The notes under the pieces: model-generated
Told to the model about the DNA's origin: nothing
Databases searched by the model: none
Seen by the model: the letters and a program-made list of their open reading frames with translations, nothing else
Program-made: the position numbers and the translations under genes
From: Rossellomorea orangium
GTDB lineage: Bacteria; Bacillota; Bacilli; Bacillales; Bacillaceae_B
Direction: 5' to 3'
Assembly (NCBI RefSeq): GCF_019334305.1
Contig: NZ_JAHWGH010000001.1
Coordinates: forward strand, 1 to 64,000
Length of the DNA stretch: 64,000 bases
In this document: piece after piece, positions 45,056 to 53,299 of the stretch
How the letters are laid out: every line of letters begins with the position of its first letter
How positions within the stretch are numbered: the stretch's first letter is position 1

Positions 45056-46420
45056 CTATCGTGAAAAAATGGTCGGGTCTCCGGCAATTTTACTAAGCTT
45101 ACCGTTTTCGAAGATTCCCATTTCCTCAAGCCATTCTTCAAATACGGGGGATGGACGCTTCTGCATCGTTTGTCTGATGGCGGCCACGTCATGATAACTG
45201 AGGGATTGATAGTTCAGCATGCAATCATCCCCCATCGGAGTAGCAATGACAAAGTTGACACCCGAAGCGGTCAAGAGGACACCCAGATCCTCAATATCAT
45301 TTTGATCCGCTTTAATATGATTCGTGTAGCACACATCCACTCCCATTGGAATGCCGTGCATTTTCCCCATGAAATGATCCTCGAGTCCCGCCCTGATAAC
45401 CTGCTTATTGTTGTAGAGGTACTCAGGGCCGATGAAGCCCACTACCGTGTTCACAATGAACGGGTCATAACATGCCGCAAACCCGTAGTTTCGTGATTCA
45501 AGGGTCATTTGATCAATGTCGAAGTGGGCTTCAGCCGATAGCTCGGAACCTTGACCCGTTTCAAAATATAATCGCTGCGGTCCGGTTCCTGTACCGAGTG
45601 CTCTTGCCATTTCATTCGCTTCTTCTAATAAGGAAGCGGTGATTCCAAAGGAACGGTTTGCCGCTTCTGTTCCTGCAATGCTTTGAAAGATCATGTCTGC
45701 CGGTGCCCCCTGTTCGATCGCCTTCATTTGCGCCGTCACATGGGCAAGGACGCAGTTTTGAGTAGGGATCCCCCAATCGTCCATGAAACTCTTGGTAGCA
45801 TGAAGGAGACGTTTGACACTTTCAACTGAGTCATCCACAGGGTTGATGCCTATGACGGCATCCCCCATTCCGTAAGAGAGCCCTTCTTTAAGGGAGGCGA
45901 TCATCCCGTCCACATTATCGGTCGGATGGTTTGGCTGCAGCCGGGAAGCGAGGGTTCCTTTATAACCGATCGTAATGTTACAGGTTGATAGGACTTCCAT
46001 TTTATTCGCTGCATGGACAAGATCCAGATTCGACATGATCTTTGCCGCCGCCGCGATCATTTCACTGTTCAGTCCTCTACTGATTCTCTTTAAATCTCTT
46101 CCGGAAGTGGTGTCAGCGAGAATATACTCTCTCAACTCTGCCACGGACCAATTCTTAATCGATTCATAGACAGGCTTATTCACCTGATCCTCAATCATTC
46201 TGGATACTTCGTCTTGTTCCGGCGAAAGCAGGGGGTTCTCCCTGATATCTGAAAGAGTCAACTGACTCAATACTTCCTTCGCCGCGATGCGCTCCTGAAC
46301 TGTTTCGGCAGCAATACCTGCCAGCCGGTCACCTGATTTTTCTTCGTTTGCTTTAGCAAATAATTCTTTCAAGGTTGAAAATGAATACACTGTTCCTGCG
46401 TATGTGGTTTTAAGCTTCAC
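45056..46420 (-). CDS. eutB: Ethanolamine ammonia-lyase large subunit, copy 1
   Basis: A TIM-barrel subunit of 454 residues that carries out the radical deamination of ethanolamine to acetaldehyde and ammonia. The GTG at 46420 is 7 bases from AGGAGG and gives MKLKTT, as in E. coli. The ATG at 46426 is too close to the site. Substrate and cofactor residues are visible in LQPNHPTDN, FETGQGSELSA, YTNHIKADQND and MGDDCMLNYQSLSYHD. It follows eutA by 16 bases. Confidence 0.94.
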   Translation of the reverse strand: MKLKTTYAGTVYSFSTLKELFAKANEEKSGDRLAGIAAETVQERIAAKEVLSQLTLSDIRENPLLSPEQDEVSRMIEDQVNKPVYESIKNWSVAELREYILADTTSGRDLKRISRGLNSEMIAAAAKIMSNLDLVHAANKMEVLSTCNITIGYKGTLASRLQPNHPTDNVDGMIASLKEGLSYGMGDAVIGINPVDDSVESVKRLLHATKSFMDDWGIPTQNCVLAHVTAQMKAIEQGAPADMIFQSIAGTEAANRSFGITASLLEEANEMARALGTGTGPQRLYFETGQGSELSAEAHFDIDQMTLESRNYGFAACYDPFIVNTVVGFIGPEYLYNNKQVIRAGLEDHFMGKMHGIPMGVDVCYTNHIKADQNDIEDLGVLLTASGVNFVIATPMGDDCMLNYQSLSYHDVAAIRQTMQKRPSPVFEEWLEEMGIFENGKLSKIAGDPTIFSR

Positions 46421-46436
46421 ACCCATGCCTCCTTTC

Positions 46437-47882
46437 TCAATGATGGAAGGTTAATGTTTTGATGACGACCGGAACGACGCTTGTCTGCAAGAGGTGACCA
46501 ATATCGATATAATCCCCGTGCTCTACATTGATTTGATCGATACAAAGGATCGTCTGTCCTGGATTCATGACCTTGAGTGTCTGTCCAAGAACTTTCGCAT
46601 GGTCACTTTCAAGGACAATGACAAGCGGCTGATCAGGCTTGGGCTTGGTTTCAACAGCCGAGAGTAATGCTTTCGCCATCCTCTGGACATCCCGAAATCC
46701 CAGATACGGAATCTGAGTCAGATATAAGGTGAAATTGATCCCCTCTCTCTGCGAATCATACACCTCCACAGCTTTCTCAATCGCTTGGGGTATACGGCTT
46801 AGACCCTCTTCCAGATCGTATCCGAATGGGATTTGATAGACCGGTAGATTCCTCAAAGGAAGATCCCTGCTTTCGACATGGATGGTAGCTCCGCTGATTT
46901 CAGTCGTTTGCGTCCCGGCTCCAAGGACCGTTGCCCGGACCGTTTCTTCAGGATTCACCCACTTCCAACGGGACAGCTCTTTGTTTTCTCTAAGAGAGGC
47001 TGCGAGCATTTCTCCCAAGTCTTCATAGTGTGCTACTGAGGCTGATGAACTTTCATATCGATAGATACACTCGCTGATTCCACCGGAAAACATGATTTCA
47101 TCTATACTTTCCGTCCAGTTCGGCTGATGTCCCAGTAAAAGGGGGAGATCGGAATCCAGCAACTCCCGATTGAGCATTCTCGCAATGACATCTGCCATAA
47201 GGGCTGTGATACCCTTTAATTCTGACGAAGGGGGTGTATCCCCTTCTCGGAAGGAGTACCCTAAGTGTTCCATGATTCTCCCAACCGGAGGGGAGATCCG
47301 TTGAATGCGATCTCCCTTAAATTCAATCAACCTTCCCCCTATATGAAGCGTGCAGGTTCCACATAGCCTTCCGGATTGATAAACAGCCACGTTCGCCGTG
47401 CCACCACCGATATCAATATTGGCAACGACCTTCCCCGTCTTCTTTGAATATTCGTATGCGCCGGATCCCTTGGCTGCAATGATTCCCTCTAAATCAGGGC
47501 CTGCAGTCGCCACAAGAAATTCGCCGGCATGATCGGATAAATGGTGGACCATTTCCTGTGCATTTTTCTTTGTTGCTGTCTCACCCGTGATGATCACGGC
47601 ACCCGTCTTAATATCCCTTGGGCTGATACCCGCTTTTTGATATTCCTCATTCACTAATCGTTCTACTGCTCCTATATCGATGGTCGTGCTGGACTGAAGT
47701 GGAGTCCTGAAAATGGGGCTTCTGTAAACAATCTCTTTGTCTATGATTTCAATGCGGGGCATATGGGTCCCACCCGCCATATTCATAAGAGAAAATCGAC
47801 TGATCACCATCTTGGTCGTACTGGTCCCGATATCGATCCCGGCACTCAGGATCACCTCTTTTTGAGGTTCGTAACGTTTCAA
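46437..47882 (-). CDS. eutA: EutA, ammonia-lyase reactivating factor
   Basis: A cytosolic or lumen ATPase of 481 residues with the actin/Hsp70-type fold, which removes damaged cobalamin from EutBC. The phosphate motifs are SAGIDIGTSTTK and NIDIGGGTANVAVY. The start is a TTG at 47882 after GGGAGGTGG, which leaves the leader terminator (47912-47973) outside the gene. Reading from an ATG at 47930 would overlap that hairpin. Confidence 0.93.
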   Translation of the reverse strand: MKRYEPQKEVILSAGIDIGTSTTKMVISRFSLMNMAGGTHMPRIEIIDKEIVYRSPIFRTPLQSSTTIDIGAVERLVNEEYQKAGISPRDIKTGAVIITGETATKKNAQEMVHHLSDHAGEFLVATAGPDLEGIIAAKGSGAYEYSKKTGKVVANIDIGGGTANVAVYQSGRLCGTCTLHIGGRLIEFKGDRIQRISPPVGRIMEHLGYSFREGDTPPSSELKGITALMADVIARMLNRELLDSDLPLLLGHQPNWTESIDEIMFSGGISECIYRYESSSASVAHYEDLGEMLAASLRENKELSRWKWVNPEETVRATVLGAGTQTTEISGATIHVESRDLPLRNLPVYQIPFGYDLEEGLSRIPQAIEKAVEVYDSQREGINFTLYLTQIPYLGFRDVQRMAKALLSAVETKPKPDQPLVIVLESDHAKVLGQTLKVMNPGQTILCIDQINVEHGDYIDIGHLLQTSVVPVVIKTLTFHH

Positions 47883-47911
47883 AGCATCCACCTCCCAGCT
47901 GACATATCCAT

Positions 47912-47973
47912 AAAAAAAGACGCCCAACACAAACCGTCATGAAACATGACGATTGTATTGAGCGCCTTTGCCC
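47912..47973 (-). terminator. Leader terminator of eutA with ANTAR-like hexaloop
   Basis: Minus-strand hairpin GGCGCTCAATACAA...TTTGTGTTGGGCGTC with an inner stem CGTCATG/CATGACG and then seven T, just before the eutA ribosome site. Its 5' side overlaps a small hairpin GGGC-AAAGGC-GCTC. The six-base loop has A at position 1 and G at position 4, as described for EutV/ANTAR targets. Attenuation relieved by EutV is therefore likely. Confidence 0.65.
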
Positions 47974-47993
47974 GAATATCTTATTATAATTAG

Positions 47994-48022
47994 AATATAG
48001 TCTATTTTTAGAATTTTGTAAA
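47994..48022 (-). promoter_or_regulatory. Promoter of the eutA operon leader
   Basis: TTTACA and TATATT boxes with a 17-base spacer, partly inside the eutP end region and about 25 bases ahead of the leader hairpin. Confidence 0.5.
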
Positions 48023-48027
48023 GGTTT

Positions 48028-48528
48028 TCATATAAAGAATACGCTCTCTTTATCCAACGTCGACACATACTCTCTCATCTCATCCAGAGAATGACAGTTT
48101 ACCAGATTACGAATTTCCTTCATGCCCTTTCCATCAAAAGATGACGTAAGCACGATCGGACCAGATGGAATCACCCGTTTCAATTGCCTCACAGCTTCTT
48201 CCACATCGGCCTCCCGATGATCACATTTCGTCACCACACCGATGGGAAGCTTATTGATACCGGTACTGAAATTAGGGGGGAAAATCGTCTTCTTCCTGGT
48301 CGCATCCTGTAAGTATAAAACATGAGTCACTTCCAATGAAGTTGCCATGATGTTTTTATAATAAAAAGGGTTTTCGGTATATTCTCCTGGAGTGTCGACG
48401 ATCCAGTCGGAATAGCTCAGAGACTGTGTCTTTACGGCTGTTTGCTTTCTTCCCAGAAGAGCATTCGTCAAAGTCGATTTCCCAGCACCGATCGATCCGA
48501 TCAGCATAGCCCGGTTTTTTCTCGTCAT
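48028..48528 (-). CDS. eutP: EutP GTPase-like protein
   Basis: A P-loop protein of 166 residues of the EutP/PduV family: Walker A GSIGAGKSTL, Walker B region VDTPGEYTENPF and a TKCD nucleotide-recognition motif. The start follows GGGGGATGAAGG. In relatives EutP acts as an acetate kinase or an accessory GTPase, and this copy carries all nucleotide motifs. Confidence 0.9.
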   Translation of the reverse strand: MTRKNRAMLIGSIGAGKSTLTNALLGRKQTAVKTQSLSYSDWIVDTPGEYTENPFYYKNIMATSLEVTHVLYLQDATRKKTIFPPNFSTGINKLPIGVVTKCDHREADVEEAVRQLKRVIPSGPIVLTSSFDGKGMKEIRNLVNCHSLDEMREYVSTLDKESVFFI

Positions 48529-48542
48529 CCTTCATCCCCCCT

Positions 48543-48881
48543 TTATGATTTCGTGATTCGTGAAGGGGTGTACTGCAAGGTTTCTGATAAAAATCGATTG
48601 ATTTCTTCCATAGCCATTTCAACGGAAGAAACACTTCCGACAATCACCAGACTCCCGGTAAAACGATCAAGAAACCCTATCTTCACGTCGGCTGCCTTCG
48701 TTGCCAAGTCTCCTGCGATGATGACCGTCTCACTTGGCGTCAGGGTCAGTATCCCCAACGCCCCCGCCTGCTGTATCCCTAAGTTCTCAAACATGCCTTC
48801 GTCAGGGTTGGCGATGACATGGCTTAATGTAACCTGCTTCCCCGGTACAAACTCCTGAATAAACCGCTTTTTCTCATCCAT
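48543..48881 (-). CDS. eutS: EutS bent shell hexamer
   Basis: A BMC protein of 112 residues: [23 protein letters not shown] at the start, [22 protein letters not shown], and [14 protein letters not shown]. This is the EutS/PduU circular permutation with the N-terminal beta barrel segment. It lies 36 bases after eutH. Confidence 0.93.
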   Translation of the reverse strand: MDEKKRFIQEFVPGKQVTLSHVIANPDEGMFENLGIQQAGALGILTLTPSETVIIAGDLATKAADVKIGFLDRFTGSLVIVGSVSSVEMAMEEINRFLSETLQYTPSRITKS

Positions 48882-48917
48882 GATGATACCTACTCCCTCC
48901 GCTGTTGCAGCATGCTT

Positions 48918-50180
48918 TTACACTGCTTTCGCTTTATCCTCTTCATGCTCTTCTAGATATTCATCCTTCCCAATAATTCCGGCAGCACGATCTTTCTTCT
49001 CGAGCTCAAGGGCTTTCGGTACGGATAGCCAATAGGCAAGGCCAATTCCGATGATCCCTGCTGAGAATTTCCCGACAATGATCGGGAGGATGAGGGTTGG
49101 CTGAAAGTTGGCTGTAAAGGATAAGTGATCCCCGAGTAGAAAGGCCGAACAAACGGCAAAGGAAATATTGATGACTTTATCCTTTGGAGGCATCGTTTTG
49201 ACCAGCTTGAACATAGCCAGAATGTTAGCAATGGTCGCGACGATTCCGGCACTCCCTTCTTTACTCAATCCCACTTTTCTTCCCATGGCTTCAAGTGGTC
49301 CACCAGCATATTTCTGCAGTAAATACACCATCGGGAAAGCACCTGCAAGCATAATCCCGATGTAACCTGCCGTCTCCAACGCACGGAATTGATCTTCTTG
49401 ATCTGCCATAATCGGATGAAATCCCCAGCCCCCCAAAACGGTGGAAAAGACACCTGTGAAAATTTCAACGATTGAAAAGACAAGAACGAGTTTAATGGCG
49501 GCATCCATAATCCGTCCAAACCACATGAATCCATTGATCATTAAATCTGGAAGGAAGTAAAGTCCTACGGCAATCAAGATCACAAACAGAAGGAGCGGAC
49601 TTAAATTCAGTAAAATCTGCCCGTACCCCAGCGCAAACTGGTATTTGGCTTCTCCTGAAGTTGAAATGAAATCCCGGACATATGAATTGGATAATAGAAT
49701 GATTGTACTTGAAATAAGAGCACCAATCGGAATGGTCAATACGCCCGACATGACTCCAAGGGCCATATATTTATGATCGCGCTTATCGAGCATCGCAAGT
49801 CCCATTGGGATCGAGAACACAATAGTTGCCCCCGCCATGAAACCGACGATCATCGCCATGATCCACCCTTCCTGTGTCTCTTTTAACACTTCGGCTAATT
49901 GATAGCCCCCCATATCCGTCGCCAGGATGGCTGTCGCAGCAACGGCAGGATCAGCCCCGATGGATGCGAAGAATGGACCACATACCTTGTTAATGAACCA
50001 TGAAAGATACGGAATCGAAGCCATGATTCCGGCAGCAGGTACGAAAATATGCCCAATCGCGTGCAGCCCTTCCATAAACTGTGCCCCGAGACCTTCATCA
50101 CTATTACGAATCGCGGCGAATGCCCCCAATACAGCACATGTCATAATGATATAAATCACAATATTCCCGATCATTTCCAT
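48918..50180 (-). CDS. eutH: Ethanolamine permease EutH
   Basis: A membrane transporter of 420 residues with about ten or eleven helices, of the EutH family. The start is the ATG at 50180 after AAGGGGGT. Frames further upstream (to 50282) run through the leader terminator. The IRNSDEGLGAQFMEGLHAIGHIFVPAAG and LATDMGGYQLAE stretches are typical. It imports ethanolamine, mainly when protonated ethanolamine is the main form. Confidence 0.93.
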   Translation of the reverse strand: MEMIGNIVIYIIMTCAVLGAFAAIRNSDEGLGAQFMEGLHAIGHIFVPAAGIMASIPYLSWFINKVCGPFFASIGADPAVAATAILATDMGGYQLAEVLKETQEGWIMAMIVGFMAGATIVFSIPMGLAMLDKRDHKYMALGVMSGVLTIPIGALISSTIILLSNSYVRDFISTSGEAKYQFALGYGQILLNLSPLLLFVILIAVGLYFLPDLMINGFMWFGRIMDAAIKLVLVFSIVEIFTGVFSTVLGGWGFHPIMADQEDQFRALETAGYIGIMLAGAFPMVYLLQKYAGGPLEAMGRKVGLSKEGSAGIVATIANILAMFKLVKTMPPKDKVINISFAVCSAFLLGDHLSFTANFQPTLILPIIVGKFSAGIIGIGLAYWLSVPKALELEKKDRAAGIIGKDEYLEEHEEDKAKAV

Positions 50181-50230
50181 ACAATTACCCCCTTGTTTGA
50201 TCTCAACACTAGAGTCGAATTTTTTCTTAA

Positions 50231-50290
50231 AAAAGGCATAAAGGTGCCTAACGGTCATGAAAAGCACTAACCGCTTAAGCACCTTTGCCT
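50231..50290 (-). terminator. Leader terminator of eutH with ANTAR-like hexaloop
   Basis: Minus-strand hairpin AGGCAAAGGTGC...GCACCTTTATGCCT then TTTTTT, between eutV and eutH. The 5' arm can instead fold as AGGC-AAAGGT-GCTT with a six-base loop having A1 and G4. This matches the EutV target shape and the eutA leader. An upstream ACTTCAATACAAGT hairpin could be the first of the two stem-loops. Confidence 0.65.
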
Positions 50291-50316
50291 GGTTTTATTC
50301 ACTTGTATTGAAGTTA

Positions 50317-50889
50317 CTAGTCTTTATATTTTAGGAGTACCTTTTTGGCTACGATTTCAAGAGATAGTTGCTTGTCCATGCTGATTTTTCTCATTTTATT
50401 GTAGGCCGTGTTTTCCGGCACATGAAATTTTTCCATGATAAGTCCTTTTGCCTTTTCTATCATTTTCCGACCTGTCAGTTCACCCTTCATATCTTCTACT
50501 TCTTGTCTGAATGCTTTCGCATTTTCCGCTTGCTGAAGGGCAATTTCAACGGCAGGAATCAGGCTTGATTCCTTCACCGGCTTCACCAGATACCCCATGA
50601 TATTCGCCTGTTTCGCTTTATCGATGTATTCCCGCTGGCTGTAAGCCGTCAGGAGGAGGATGGGGATATTCGTGCGTTTTGAAATGATTTCACTTGCCTT
50701 CAGGCCGTTTAATTTCGGCATCTTGATGTCCATGACAATTAAATCCGGGTTGGTTGAGAATGCTTTTTCCACAGCGCTTTCTCCATCTCCGACCTGAGCA
50801 ATGACCTCATAACCCGCATCCTCGAGCATCATGGACACATCCAGCCGTACAAGTGATTCATCTTCCACCACCATGATCCGTTTACTCAT
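50317..50889 (-). CDS. eutV: EutV response regulator with ANTAR RNA-binding output
   Basis: A protein of 190 residues. The receiver domain (1-120) has the acidic pair ED, the phospho-acceptor Asp in IVMDIKMPK (about 54) and the conserved Lys in YLVKPVKE. The C-terminal ANTAR domain (about 130-190) has the three-helix pattern MIEKAKGLIMEKFHVPENTAYNKMR. When phosphorylated it binds leader RNA and prevents termination. The start overlaps eutW (ATGA). Confidence 0.94.
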   Translation of the reverse strand: MSKRIMVVEDESLVRLDVSMMLEDAGYEVIAQVGDGESAVEKAFSTNPDLIVMDIKMPKLNGLKASEIISKRTNIPILLLTAYSQREYIDKAKQANIMGYLVKPVKESSLIPAVEIALQQAENAKAFRQEVEDMKGELTGRKMIEKAKGLIMEKFHVPENTAYNKMRKISMDKQLSLEIVAKKVLLKYKD

Positions 50890-52316
50890 ACAAGAGCCGC
50901 CTCCTCTTCTAACGGAAATCTCACCAGAGCCACAGTACCAGCGCTTTGAGCAGGTTCAATTAGGAATTCACCCGACAGATCATGCTCAATCATCATCTTG
51001 ACAATATCCAATCCAAGTGAAGGCTTATACTCTGATGAAAGACCTTCGCCATTATCCATGACCCTGACCTCTAACTGGTCTTCAACGCGCATAAACACGA
51101 CTTGAATCTCACCTTCCAGCATCCGTTTAAAGGCATGCTTCATGCAGTTTTGAATCAATTCATTCAGAACCAAAGCCACGGATACAGCCTTATTCGATTT
51201 AATCAGCAACTGAGGGCCGGTGTATGAGATGGTGATCCTCTTATGCCCCTCTGCTTCAGATACGAGCATATTCCCGATTTTCTCCATCAATTGATACAGA
51301 TCGACCTCATCCACACTTGAAGTGGCCAAGATGATTTCATAAACCGACGCAATGCTCGAAATGCGATTAAGACTTTCAACAAAATATACCTTGCTTTCTT
51401 CCGGTAACCCTCTTCTCATTTGTAATCGCAATAAGCTCGCGACCGTCTGAAGATTATTTTTCACACGATGATGAATCTCCCGGATTGCGACCGACTTTAC
51501 GATCAGCTCCCGTTCTTTTTCCCTAAGTTCCGTGATGTTTTTAAAAATAATGAAGGTTCCATTGGGCTTAATCGAACTGCCAAGCTGGATTTTCTTTACT
51601 TTAAAAACGTGTTGATAAAATTTGATTTCCTTTACAAGCAGCTCTTCAGGAGTATCAAGGATTTCTTTGATCTCCGGAAAGTAGTGAGTCAGGTAATCCC
51701 CCGGGAGACACTCTCCCATGCCCAAATTCTGAATCATACTCGCTGCTGCCGAATTGCTATACAAAATCTTGCTGTCACCTTCGATAAAGAATAATGACTC
51801 TTCGATCACTTCCGGTATAATAGGGTGACTCTCACTCGCACCAATCAAAATTTCGCTCAGTGCTTCTGTTGCTTCTGACAGAGCATCCAGCTTTTGTTGG
51901 CGCTGCAGCTGTTCGCTGATGTCCTTCTCCATAATCAACGTTCCGATAACGCTTTCATTTTCACCTTTTATCGGAACAACACTTTGCTCTACGGTCTTCC
52001 CTTCTTGTGTAATCGCCCGATTATGAAACACGTGCTGACCTGTTCTCAACGTATATAAAACAGAAGGCTCAAATGGTTCATAAACAAATTTCCCTGCAAC
52101 AACATTCTTGTAAATCGCTTTGGATGTCGTCGGTGCAGCTTCTGCTACCACAATCGCCTGCGTTCCTTCCTTGGTCAGACAATCCACAAACACATGCGCT
52201 TTATTCAAGTCGGCCATTAAGGGAAGATTCATGGCTACTTCTTTAATTTTTCCTATCTCTTCTACGGATAGATCGGTATGAATACCGCATAAATATTCTA
52301 CTGTGTTATGTTCCAT
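50886..52316 (-). CDS. eutW: EutW sensor histidine kinase
   Basis: A soluble sensor kinase of 476 residues. An N-terminal H_kinase_N-type domain (about 1-150) is followed by a PAS domain (about 170-260), a HisKA_2 helix with the phospho-accepting His in REIHHRVKNNLQT (about 285) and an HATPase with LNELIQNCMKHAF and MDNGEGL. Ethanolamine sensing is the known role of EutW in other Firmicutes. It has its own promoter at 52362-52391. Confidence 0.93.
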   Translation of the reverse strand: MEHNTVEYLCGIHTDLSVEEIGKIKEVAMNLPLMADLNKAHVFVDCLTKEGTQAIVVAEAAPTTSKAIYKNVVAGKFVYEPFEPSVLYTLRTGQHVFHNRAITQEGKTVEQSVVPIKGENESVIGTLIMEKDISEQLQRQQKLDALSEATEALSEILIGASESHPIIPEVIEESLFFIEGDSKILYSNSAAASMIQNLGMGECLPGDYLTHYFPEIKEILDTPEELLVKEIKFYQHVFKVKKIQLGSSIKPNGTFIIFKNITELREKERELIVKSVAIREIHHRVKNNLQTVASLLRLQMRRGLPEESKVYFVESLNRISSIASVYEIILATSSVDEVDLYQLMEKIGNMLVSEAEGHKRITISYTGPQLLIKSNKAVSVALVLNELIQNCMKHAFKRMLEGEIQVVFMRVEDQLEVRVMDNGEGLSSEYKPSLGLDIVKMMIEHDLSGEFLIEPAQSAGTVALVRFPLEEEAALV

Positions 52317-52361
52317 TGACGAAAAACCCCTGTTCAGTACAGAAAATTCTGAATATAGAAC

Positions 52362-52391
52362 ATTATATTTCTCCTTTTAAAAGGTTGTCAA
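52362..52391 (-). promoter_or_regulatory. Promoter of eutWV
   Basis: TTGACA and TATAAT, both perfect consensus, spaced by 18 bases, 46 bases upstream of eutW. The spacer contains the palindrome CCTTTTAAAAGG, which may bind a regulator or be chance. Confidence 0.75.
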
Positions 52392-52427
52392 TGGTAATAT
52401 CTATAAACCCTGCAAATAGGGAACAAT

Positions 52428-53282
52428 CTATTTCAGCTTAGCATACTTCACTCCACTGGCTTTATTCTTCAGAACGTCCTCCAGTAAATCTGCGAGATAT
52501 GCACCTGCTTCAACAGGAGGGATCCCCCCATCATGAATATTGGAAATGACGGTCCGATCCGCTTCAACCGTCTCCTTTCCAGGCTGATAAATCAAGTAGG
52601 CACTGATACTCTTTGAAGTAGCAAGCCCCGGCCTCTCTCCTATCAATGATATCACCACATCACACTTTGTGATCTCAGCGATTTCATCCTGTATCCATAC
52701 ACGGCTTCTTTTAATAAAGACCGTTTCTCCCAGAGATATTTTTTTCCCCTCCAAGCCCTGAATCAAAGCCGGAAGCAGATCAGAGATATTCTCTTCAACC
52801 CCCGTGGAGCTCAGTCCATCCGACACAATGATTTGGACCTGTTTGTTTTTTGAAAGATTGTCTTGCGCCCATTTTCTAGATTCTTCATTCAGTTTACGTC
52901 CGCTATCCAGATTCATTAAATATTCGTCCATTGATTCGGACTTTGACTGAAGGAAAGGGAGATTCATCTTTTCCAGGAATTCTTCTGAAACCCCTTTGAA
53001 TACAGCATCCTGTGCAGCTGCATGGTCAATGCGAAAATCCAGGTATTCCTTGGTTTTCATCCTTGTTCCTGTTCGACCGATGCCGATTCTTGCCGGTGTG
53101 ATGCTACGTGCTTTTTCAATGACTTCCCGGTCAACCGGTTGATCGACTCGCACAACCTTTTGCTTTTCGTAAGTGTAGTTGGTAATCCCTTGTTTTTCTT
53201 CAGATGGTTGAGTATCCGGACTCTTTGTTTCTCCTTTTTTCAACTCATCCAGTACCTGTTGAACGATTGTTTGAATATCCAT
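52428..53282 (-). CDS. eutC: Ethanolamine ammonia-lyase small subunit, copy 2
   Basis: A protein of 284 residues, shorter than copy 1. The targeting-type helix (IQTIVQQVLDELKK) comes first. The linker is about 40 residues instead of about 80. The same conserved core then runs from TPARIGIGRTGTRMKT to GGIPPVEAGAYLADLL, with IIVSDGLSSTG and LIGERPGL intact. It lies 17 bases after its EutB partner and belongs to a separate transcript from copy 1. Confidence 0.92.
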   Translation of the reverse strand: MDIQTIVQQVLDELKKGETKSPDTQPSEEKQGITNYTYEKQKVVRVDQPVDREVIEKARSITPARIGIGRTGTRMKTKEYLDFRIDHAAAQDAVFKGVSEEFLEKMNLPFLQSKSESMDEYLMNLDSGRKLNEESRKWAQDNLSKNKQVQIIVSDGLSSTGVEENISDLLPALIQGLEGKKISLGETVFIKRSRVWIQDEIAEITKCDVVISLIGERPGLATSKSISAYLIYQPGKETVEADRTVISNIHDGGIPPVEAGAYLADLLEDVLKNKASGVKYAKLK

Positions 53283-53299
53283 TTCCGTTTCCTCCCTTC

